A DNA stretch of 64,000 nt from Isoetes taiwanensis (taxonomy: Eukaryota; Streptophyta; Lycopodiopsida; Isoetales; Isoetaceae), in the NCBI GenBank assembly GCA_021234155.1, contig JAJEKV010000085.1, positions 4,100,036-4,164,035 on the forward strand, given 5' to 3'. The notes beneath the pieces were generated by a model. It did no database searches. It had not been told where the DNA came from and was given only the letters and a program-made list of their open reading frames with translations. The translations under genes were made by a program, and so were the position numbers. Below, piece after piece: positions 1-8,176 of this stretch (its first letter is position 1; the number at the start of each line of letters is the position of its first letter).

Positions 1-488
1 ATAACGACAGACTGGCGAGGTCTGTCGTTTCTTCTCTTGGTCCTTCTTTCCTGCCGCCTGAGCTCCCGCTCGCGCTCCCTCTTCTTCCTAGCAGCCTTCT
101 CCTCCGGCCACTCTGCAACTTTTTCCTTGCCCTTCTTCTTTGGTGCTGAAGGGCCTGCCTCTTGAGTTTGGTGCCGCTGCTGCTGCCCGCCCACCTGCTC
201 TTCAACCTGCTCTTCTACCTCGGTGTCCGTCGAGGGCCCAAAGTGGCGGGACTCGCCGGTTCTCTGGGTGCCCGCCGATGAAGAGCTGCTGCTTGGGCTA
301 GGTGCGTCCTCCTCAGCATCATGGAAGGAGTCGTCGCTGCTGCTGCTGCTGGCGGGAGACTCCTCATCTCCTGGCTTCGGTCGAAGGTGCTCAGGAACCT
401 TCTTGACATGCCGTCCTGCTGCCGCTTGCGCCATTGAGAGGGTGGGGCGCTCGTTATACTTCCTGGCTGTTTGTTTAGTGCGTGCCAT
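1..488 (-). CDS. gag-position ORF of a Ty3 chromovirus with a histone H3-like N-terminus (partial)
   Basis: The ORF starts at ATG 488 (minus strand) and is open to base 1, giving 162 codons with no stop; the 3' end lies outside the window. The protein begins MARTKQTARKY: residues 1-10 equal the histone H3 start (with R2, T3, K4, R8 and K9 of mature H3), and H3 Ser10 is replaced by Tyr. H3 similarity stops there. Residues about 40-70 are Ser/Asp/Glu-rich (a run of five Ser and one of six), 85-105 are Glu/Gln-rich, and 115-155 are strongly Lys/Arg-rich with the look of a charged helix. The ATG lies 565 bases downstream of a primer-binding site that adjoins a complete LTR, which is the gag position. 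No capsid or zinc-knuckle segment is reached, so 'Gag' rests on position. GC-rich codon use contrasts with the AT-rich leader. An unrelated nuclear protein cannot be excluded. Confidence 0.75.
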   Translation of the reverse strand, partial: MARTKQTARKYNERPTLSMAQAAAGRHVKKVPEHLRPKPGDEESPASSSSSDDSFHDAEEDAPSPSSSSSSAGTQRTGESRHFGPSTDTEVEEQVEEQVGGQQQRHQTQEAGPSAPKKKGKEKVAEWPEEKAARKKRERERELRRQERRTKRRNDRPRQSVV

Positions 489-1052
489 ATCTTACGGTTC
501 AAGAAATGGATGACGTAAAGCTGAGCAAGAGACAGATGGTGGTGGGAAAGGTTGGAGAGAGAATGAGGTGTCAGATATTTTAAAAAGGAGGGTCCCTAGG
601 AATATTCTCCCACCATAATTACCCCTATTTATTAGCCTCCCTTATTAATTATCCAATATTTAGTAATTATTTAATTATTAAGGTGTGTATTATTCCTATA
701 TTAATTCGTATTTATACTTAAAAATTTTCGAATTTCCTAATGGTTTGATGTGCTAATTATGGATTCGCGCCATTTTTCACTCGGGTCTCCGATTGGCATG
801 ATTCTTCGACCCATTTTATGTGAAATTTGATGCAGATACATAATTTCCACACCAATTTACTAGAGGATGAATTCGACTCATTCATTTCTTCGTCTAACAC
901 TTAAGCTATTTTCGGACCCACTACCTAAGAGAAATTTTTTTCCCTTATTTTCGAGGTTCGATGGTGGAAATTTTTATTTCACACCCCTATAAGCTTGTTA
1001 GACTACTTTCAAGGTTATGGTCAGTGCTAGTTCCTGGTCAACCAAGAACATC
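489..1052 (-). other. 5' leader of the minus-strand chromovirus
   Basis: This untranslated stretch lies between the primer-binding site and the H3-like ORF, read on the minus strand. It is AT-rich, especially 590-730, and I see no coding signal in it. Its length of about 560 bases fits the leader of a plant chromovirus, where packaging signals usually lie. Confidence 0.6.
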
Positions 1053-1064
1053 GCTCTGATACCA
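1053..1064 (-). promoter_or_regulatory. Primer-binding site, initiator Met tRNA
   Basis: The minus strand reads TGGTATCAGAGC, the standard plant retrotransposon primer-binding site complementary to the 3' end of initiator Met-tRNA. It lies one base from the end of the LTR at 1066. This fixes the LTR at 1066-2713 as a 5' LTR and puts the coding interior at lower coordinates. Confidence 0.92.
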
Positions 1065-1065
1065 T

Positions 1066-2713
1066 TGTGACGCTCCCTGCTAAACATACGGCGCACGGCC
1101 GTATACTCGGCAGGAAATCCCCCATCCGGCTCATCAGCCGCACATGCCCTTCGTCTACCCCGCACTCTAAGGTGGCCCTAGTGCGGGGAGGGGACACGAA
1201 GGTGTCTTGGCGCGCCCTTCCCCTATGGGCTCCTATAACAGCGGAAGCGATAAACATGTCAGAACTAGCATCAACAATACAAATACTACCCCCAAGGGTA
1301 GTCCATCCCATATCCACAAGTGCAAAGAACATAATCACATACCATAAAACAGGAGAGCTCCTACCCGTGGCTCCGACACATAAGGAGGTCGACTGACTGG
1401 ATAGGCCTCAAGATAGAGCAGACCGAGTCATAACAATGGCGGGGCTGGCATAAGATAATGGCTAGGGTTGACCACTCCATCCGCCCCTCCTGTGCATACT
1501 TTGCAGATGGGCTAGATCAAGCTGTGGCATGACTCTAACCTTCCGGATACGCAATCCCATGGCATCACCCATCGGGACTACTCCAGGTTGCATCTCCCTG
1601 GTCCGATGAGGTAGGAAGGGTTGCATCTCCCCTTCCCGGGGTCTAGAGGCTCCACGGGCGGCTAGAGAATCGTGGCGACACACGATTCGTACCCGACTGA
1701 ACCCCCCAAAACAAGAGCCAAGCTGACACTTGCAACTCTTGAGAGGCAGGGCGACACCTTTGCCCCAGGAGGTGTCGGACCCATGCTCGGCCCACACGAA
1801 GTGACCGACCATAAGCCTAGCCCACTGTAGGATCCCCCGAAGCCCCCACTCGGCAGGGATCCACCCTCCATCTTGCCTCTAGCCCCGTTGTGTGGTGCTG
1901 AGTCACATCATAGCTTCCATAGCCCGGTGGGTTCCTATGTTTTTTTTTATTATAATTGGAACTAAGTGATCTACACTAGGAGCATACTACATATGGCCCT
2001 AGGTCTCTACCCCCCTTCCCAATACAAGAGGAGCACATGATCAACCAATATCACATACATCACATCATGATCAATATCAATATCATATGAACATCTTAAC
2101 CTAACATACATACCTAACTATCAGTTATGGTTCCTTGGTTAGGGTTCAAGATGTTCAACAAAGGATCTAGGGTGGCTCTACTCTAGACACAAAATACTAA
2201 CCCACCTGGAATGCTAACTTCCAGGTGAACTAACATGAACCCTACTCAACCTACCTCCTCCGGAAGCGCCTTCCTCCCATCCCCCGGGCGCCTCCATGCT
2301 CCTAGACGGGTTCAAGGCTTGCTCCCTCTACGATCATACACACCTTCCGTGGGCTTTGCTCCGAGCTAGACTATGATTTAATCGGTGCTCAAACGGGGTT
2401 TCGGGCACGTGGATGAGAGCTCAGGTGCTAGGTCAGGAAAAAGGGTCTAGGGTTAGGGTTAGGGCTTATATAGGTGTGGGTCCACATGGGATGCCACGTG
2501 GCACCACTAAGGTAAGGCCGTGTGGCGGTTGCCCAATAGGATAAGGCCATGTGGAAATGGGCCTTGTCCTAAGGTTATCTAAGTTAAACAATTAACTTAG
2601 ATGTGCACCCCTTGCCACTTATCCAAGGCATACAAGGCTACCTAGGTAGACTTGTATGGTGACGGGTCCAGGAATATACGTATTTATGGCGTATATTCCC
2701 CTGGAACGTCACA
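1066..2713 (-). mobile_element. 5' LTR (copy i) of a Ty3 chromovirus, minus orientation
   Basis: Read on the minus strand, the LTR starts TGTGACGTTCC and ends GGGAGCGTCACA, so TGTGACG/CGTCACA forms its short terminal inverted repeat. It is 1,648 bases long. The same termini and internal motifs occur in the LTRs at 5297-7080 (opposite strand) and 17323-18841. A conserved core around 1478-1507, containing CTGTGCATACTTTGCAGA, is shared with all other copies. Minus-strand TATATAA at 2466-2472 is a probable U3 TATA box, followed by a run of CCCTAA (telo-box-like) units. The bases past 2713 are not a polypurine tract, as expected for a 5' LTR. No matching target-site duplication is visible. Confidence 0.9.
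2446..2473 (-). promoter_or_regulatory. LTR promoter: TATA box followed by telo-box-like CCCTAA repeats
   Basis: On the minus strand a TATATAA box (2466-2472) is followed within a few bases by tandem CCCTAA units (about 2446-2465). The LTR at 5297-7080 has the same arrangement: TATAAAT near 5745, then AAACCCTAACCCTAG. The LTR at 17323-18841 has TTAGGGTTAGGG in its equivalent part. AAACCCTAA is the plant telo-box, bound by host Myb-type factors in many ribosomal and cell-cycle promoters. Conservation in three copies suggests it is functional, but this is inference. Confidence 0.55.
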
Positions 2714-4512
2714 GGTGCCGATATCAATAGAAAACAAGAGAAGCCCTCCGAAAGGGCTACAATTATCAGCATGCATCGTTAGTAGCACCCATTGGGAGCT
2801 CGCCCATGCTACATCAGTTTGAAGGCCTCAGGGCACTAGGGACAAAAATTCTATTCTATTCTATTTTTACGCAACCACTCCTCAATTTGAGGCAAAGGCG
2901 ATGGATGGAGTTCTATGACTTTGAGATAGTCTATAAGTCAGGTAAATTAAATGTGGTTGCTGATGCTCTCTCTCGCAGGCCATTGGAGACTCAGAGTGCA
3001 CTGCAACGCCATCTCCAGTTTGTGTAGTGAATTCGGCAAAATGATCGAAGAGGTCTTGCCCTCAAGCAACGTATTCAAGGAAATATGGGCTAGTTTTTGC
3101 AAGGAGGCAAGGACAGATAAGGAAAGAGAAGTTTATAAAAGATATAAGAGAGATGGAAATCTTCTCTATCATAAGGACAAACTTTGTGTCCCTGAATCAT
3201 CAGGAGTAAGGAAGTCAATTCTTCATGATATTCACAATAACCTAATAGTGAACCATACAGGGTTCGTGAAAATCTACTTCAAGATAAGAAGTAGTTACTA
3301 TTGGCCTGGCATGAAGAAAGAGATAGCCAACTACATTCGGCAATGTCAGCTTTGTCAGCAAACAGAGGCCGGGCAACTTCGAATTCTAGGTACTTTGGAA
3401 CCTTTGGCAATGCCAACCGCTAAGTGGGAGGTTGTAAGCATGAATTTTATAACAGGACTCCCAAGAACAGCAAGGGGCCATGATGCCTTAATGGTAATGG
3501 TTGACAAATTATTTAAGATGGCTCACTTTTTGCCATGTCGAACTACAGATACAACGTTAGATACCGCCTTGCTCTTCGCAAAAGAAATATTTAGATTGCA
3601 TGGGATGCCAAGGAAAATTATATCGGACATGGATCCCAAGTTTATAAGTGCCTTTTGAAAGGACTTCTTCAACACGATCTAGATCAAGTTGGTTATGAGC
3701 ACGGCTTATCATCTCCAAACTGACGGTCAAACGGAGCACACCAATAGAATTCTAGAAGATATGTTGAGAAGCTTTGTGTGGAACAAGCAATCATGGGGGG
3801 AATACATTTACTTGGTAGAATTTGCTTATAACATCACCAAGTAGGAATCTTCCCAAATGTCCTCCTTTATGCTTAACTACGGTTATCAGTGCTTGAGACC
3901 TGACATTTGACATAATCTGGTGTCTAAAGTGGAAGTTTCTCAACAAATGTTGTCGGATATGCAGCAGTTAGTGGAAGAGATGAGAGATTATCTTCTAGCA
4001 GCAAGAAATCGACAAAAGAGCATAGCCAACAAGTATAGAACTGCAAGGGAATTCCAAGTTGGGGATAGTATTTGGGTGAAGATCAAGGTAAAGCAAGCAA
4101 AGCTTCGAATTGGAAATTGCAAGAAGCTTGCTCCAAGATGGGGGGGACCTTTCAAGATCCTATAAGCTTACAAGCTCAATTTGCCAGCCCATCTCAAAGT
4201 CCACAAAGCTTTCCACGTAAGCCTATTGAAGAGGCACACTCCAAGCCTGGAAGAGGTTTTGGAGACTCCAACTTTGTTGGAGATGACGGAGGAGCAAATT
4301 GAGATAGTGCCTGAGTTAATTGTCGATAAGACATTTAATAAGACAAGAAGGTCCCAATTCCTCCAATATTTGGTCAAATGGAAACACTCGCCCGTGAAGA
4401 CACAACTTGGGTATTGAAGCAGGATCTAGAGAAGCAATACCCAGACTTTATGAAGGAGTTCGATGGCCAAGTCATCTCCGAACTGGTTGACACCAACTTG
4501 CCAGGTGCTTAG
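2714..4512 (+). pseudogene. Ty3 chromovirus pol remnant: RNase H, integrase, chromodomain
   Basis: Broken coding region on the plus strand. RNase H end at about 2806-3027 ([16 protein letters not shown], then [11 protein letters not shown]). A frameshift leads into integrase at 2951-3658: the zinc-binding HHCC segment (HNN..NHTG, then CQLC) and the core. The usual catalytic SMDF is SMNF, so the first catalytic Asp is lost; the second (ISDMDPKF) and the Glu region (TNRILEDML) remain. In-frame stops follow at about 3656, 3680, 3842 and 3908, with more changes of frame at 4160-4400. The C-terminus (4280-4500) is a chromodomain of the form LQYLVKW...TTWVL. Gag, protease and RT are absent. The left end abuts the LTR of copy (i), so the element was truncated there. 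No functional protein is expected. Confidence 0.88.
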
Positions 4513-4544
4513 CTAAGTTGTATGTCTTAGTGTAGCAATAGGAA

Positions 4545-4580
4545 GGCATATGCATTCTAGGCCAGTAGAATGCATATGCC
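4545..4580. repeat. Perfect 15-bp hairpin between chromodomain stop and polypurine tract
   Basis: GGCATATGCATTCTA and its exact reverse complement are separated by six bases (4560-4565). It lies just past the pol stop at 4512, in the 3' non-coding part of the chromovirus. It could be an RNA structure of the element; no role is known to me. Confidence 0.6.
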
Positions 4581-5282
4581 AGAATCTTCGAGTGTAGGCG
4601 ATGATGGGATACCCCTTAGGGGCATTCTCTAGGCCAGCACACACCAAGAGTGCGCATGACCATGAGAGGTCATGGCGAGATATGAAGTGATCATGCGCGA
4701 TGATGGGATCGTGAGACGTTCCCTAGCTTAAACCCCAGGGCATGAGGCACTGCGGGTGTACTCGATCAAAGGGGATCTTGTACAAGGTAGCACCCGATCA
4801 TGGGCAATGACATGATCATCTTAAATGGCCCTTAAGCTCAAATCCTAAGGGCCATGATCGAGTGCAAGGTAGTAGAGGTAACCTTGAGCTAGTAGTTCGG
4901 CTCAAGGAGGTAGTAAGGGGGGTGGTTCCCTAAAACCACAAACTTATTAACTAAACTACCATAATGTGCTACGTGTGCAGGCCAGTGATGGGGAGCATAG
5001 ATGAGGGAGCACGTTATGAGAAGATAGGAGTCATAATTTTTGCAGATGTAGATATGAACTCCTAATAAATTCAATGATAATGTCATGGTTATATTGTATT
5101 AAGTAACACCTTGTGAAGGCTATATAATTTTGTATAGGTACAAATATAGCCTATATGTAAGTGCTATGTAGCAAATAACAAGTTGATCCTTGCAATAAAG
5201 TTAAGTTCTATATTCATGTTGTGAGTTTTGCAGGGCTGTTGCAGGTTCGTCACCTTAGCTTAATGCTGAGGACAACATTATC

Positions 5283-5296
5283 CTAAGGGGGGAGAA
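5283..5296 (+). promoter_or_regulatory. Polypurine tract of chromovirus copy (ii)
   Basis: CTAAGGGGGGAGAA directly precedes the LTR start at 5297, the normal position of the plus-strand primer. The minus-strand copy has an equivalent GTGGGGAGAT tract at 18842-18855. Confidence 0.85.
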
Positions 5297-7080
5297 TGTG
5301 ACGTTCCCCTGACGCTATAAATACATATATTTCTGGGCTACATCACCGTACAAGTCTATTTTAGTAGCCTTGTACACCATAGTTGGTGAAAATAGGAGCA
5401 TGATTAAGTTATTCATGTAACTTAGCCAACCTTAGGCACGGGGCCATTTCCACATGGTCTCACCCTATTATGCACCAATTCATTAATTTGAGAATCTCAA
5501 AATTCTCGCTTTGCTCCAAATAGCTTGTAGCATGCATATAAAGCTTAGTTCGCAAATGGGCATAGTCCCTCCCATAATTTCGCATAATTTCACATGCGAA
5601 CTAAGCTTTATACGCAAGCTACAAGCTATTTGGAGCAAACGAGAATTTTCAGAATTCTCAAATTAATGAATTGGTGCATTATTGGGCAACCGCCACATGG
5701 GAGCACGTCATTGGAGCCATGTGGCATAACATGCAACCCTAACCTATAAATGGCCAAACCCTAACCCTAGGCCATTTTTCAGTCTCCAACAGTCTGGGAA
5801 CCTTGTTCGCGCTCGAAACTCCGTTTTGAAAACCGTGTGCTGTGACGCAACATAGCACAGCAGCCCCCAGAGCGTGAGCGCATCAGTAGAGTGGGAGCTA
5901 CTTCGAACACCTTGAAGGCCATGGAGACGTCGGGAGCAGGAGGGAGTTTCTCGGGGGCAGGTATTTGGGGTTAGATCATCTGGAAGTTGGGATTCCAGAT
6001 GAGTTAGCATTTCGTACTTCTGGTAGAGCCATTCTAGAACCCTCAGTCTATATCTTGAACCCTAATCAATGAACCTTAATTGTAGGTTAGACGCATATGA
6101 TTAGGTTGATGTTATTCTCATTATTACTATCATGTTATGAAGATATGTGATGTTGGTTGATCATGTTTGCTCCTCTTGTATGGGGAAGTTAAACCCTTTA
6201 GTTCATATTATATGCGGCCTGTGCATAGGAACCCACCCGACTACGAAGGTTATGGAATGACTTAGCACTACACAACGAGGCTGGTGGCAAAGTGATGGGG
6301 GTCCCTGCTAAGCGTAGTTACTGGGGACCCATAGTGGGCTAGGTCTATAGTCGGCCACTTCGTGTGGGCCGGGTATGGGTCCGACACTACCTAGATCGAT
6401 GGTGTCGCCCTGATCCTCAGGAGTTGCAGGTGTTAGCCTGGCTCTTGTTTGGGGTGTTCAGTCGGGGACGAATCGTGTGTCGCCACGATTCTCTAGCTGC
6501 CCATGGAACCACTAGATCTCGGGAACGAGAGATGGAACTCTTCCTATCTCATCGGACCAGGGAGATGCAACCCGGAGTAGCCTCGATGGATGATACCTCG
6601 AGACTACATTTCCAGCAGGTTATAGCCCTAGAGCCCGATCTAGCCAGTCTGCAAAGTATGCACCTGAGGGGCGGATAGAGTGGTCAACCCTAGCCATTGT
6701 CTATAGCCAGCCCCCCCATTGTTATGTCTCGATCTGCTCTATCTTGTAGCCCAGCCGTCAGTCTACTTCCTTACGAGTCTAAGCCTGGGTAGGAGCTCTC
6801 ATGTTTTATGGCATATTGATATCTCTGTTATATCTATGGATGTATGGATGTACTACCCTTCGAGGTAGTTGGATGTATTATTGTTGTTAGTGCTGACGTT
6901 GTTTATGCTTCCACTGTTATAGGGGGGGAAGGGCATCAAGGCACCTTCGTGTCCCCTTCCCGCACTAGGGACATCCTAGAGTGCGGGATGGATGGAGGGC
7001 CCATGTGGCCAGAGGGCTGGATGGGGGATTTCTTACGAGGTGTACGACCGAGTGCCGTATATCCAGTAGGGAGCGTCACA
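5297..7080 (+). mobile_element. 3' LTR (copy ii) of the chromovirus, plus orientation
   Basis: Starts TGTGACGTTCC and ends GGGAGCGTCACA. It follows a polypurine tract, so it is the 3' LTR of the pol remnant at 2714-4512. It is the reverse complement in kind of the LTR at 1066-2713; both share a block around the TTTGCAGA/TCTGCAAA motif (here 6650-6690), the GGGCAACCGCC block and the TATA/telo-box region. It is 1,784 bases long because a 208-bp MITE (5471-5678) sits in it; without that it is near 1,576. A TATAAAT box lies at about 5745. Confidence 0.92.
5471..5678. mobile_element. MITE: 208-bp foldback element inside the LTR
   Basis: Two nearly perfect inverted arms of about 88 bases (5471-5558 and 5592-5678) flank a spacer of about 30 bases. 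The element begins TGCACCAATTC and ends GAATTGGTGCA. It is absent from the sister LTR at 1066-2713, where the flanks read continuously (CCTATTGGGC), so it is a real insertion. The flanks are TTA on both sides, compatible with a TTA or TA target duplication (Harbinger or Mariner class). The arms are too long and the spacer too short to encode anything. Confidence 0.9.
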
Positions 7081-7289
7081 TTGAGCGGGCATTGTCTTCC
7101 CAGAAATGAAAATATAAACCAAGGCATAAGCGCGTCCTCTGTTCCCCGAAATCAACCTCGGTTTAAACCATAGCAGCTTTGCTCTGCCAAAAGGCTTTCG
7201 GCTTGTGGACAACATAACCACACTTTCAAATCAACATCACCACACTTTCGGCCTGTGCCCTGTATCTCAATCTAGCTTAGTAATCTAAA

Positions 7290-7415
7290 TTCGAATGAAA
7301 ACACTATATGGCAAACTGGAGGATTCGAACCTCCACGCCTCACCAGAACCCTCTAATTTGAAGAAGGCCACAAAATTTTCGACAAAAAACCTCCCTGCTA
7401 CTCCGCTGTGCTAAT
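7290..7415 (-). mobile_element. Possible tRNA-derived SINE head or tRNA relic
   Basis: The minus strand carries TAGCACAGCGG (7402-7412), which fits the Pol III A box, and GGTTCGAATCC (about 7321-7331) within a T-arm-like GGAGG/CCTCC hairpin, which fits the B box. TTTT follows at about 7290. The A-B spacing of roughly 80 bases is longer than in an ordinary tRNA, and the ends do not pair as an acceptor stem. A SINE head or degenerate tRNA is the most that can be said. Confidence 0.35.
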
Positions 7416-8176
7416 CGACTCAATCGGCTGCAATCGACACACCTTTTGAATCGCCCGCCCGCACATCTATATACTCATGGCATTTTGAATCGACCTTTTG
7501 CACGTCTTCATACTCATGGCAGATTTTCATCGCCATAATGCATCTAGGGCTATCGCCCTAACCAACCCTGAGTTGAATTCAATACTTCGAACTGTCTGAA
7601 TCATCCTGGGCCAGAATCCTGGGTCAATCCTCTTCCTCCACACCAGGGCTCACCAGAGTTCACCAGAACTAGGACTATAATTCACAAGAGCGTGGACTTC
7701 ATCTGCCATAGGCCGTGCCGAAACCCCTGCCTGCCTGCCTGCTGGCATCCATTGCCGCTCCTGCTGGAAAAAGAAAGGCAGCATGTATTCTTATCCTTCT
7801 ATCCTAACGGCAAAATAATCACATCCCAGAGCCAATTTTGGAATGCTACTTTGACTGTCCAACAAGCAACAGTTTGACCTAAATTCCGCGTACAATACAA
7901 GGGCCAAAACTTGGCCAAATCATGCCTGAAATACCGCCAGCAAATACCAAACGAAAAAATTGGAAGCTTATTGCAAGAAAATATTTTATTAGGATATCAT
8001 GGTTACAAGGTTTCATTTTGTTCAGGACTATCGTTTAGGTAAGGTTTTACGTTTTGCATGTGTTTTGTCACTTGGCTATGGCAATGGGTGATGTACACGT
8101 GCATAAACCCAGTGCCGGATCGGCCATAAAATAGAAACCCAACACGCCTCATGCTTTCTGTTTTCTTACCTTGGAG

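Noticed and set aside
223-513. Plus-strand open frame opposite the H3-like ORF, and a second minus-strand frame at 215-502
   Set aside because: Both are frame shadows of the GC-rich H3-like ORF; neither has family similarity.
1067-1396. Open frames inside the LTRs (1.0-1.8, 6.4-7.2 and 17.6-18.7 kb)
   Set aside because: They fall in LTR sequence, differ between copies, and match no protein family.
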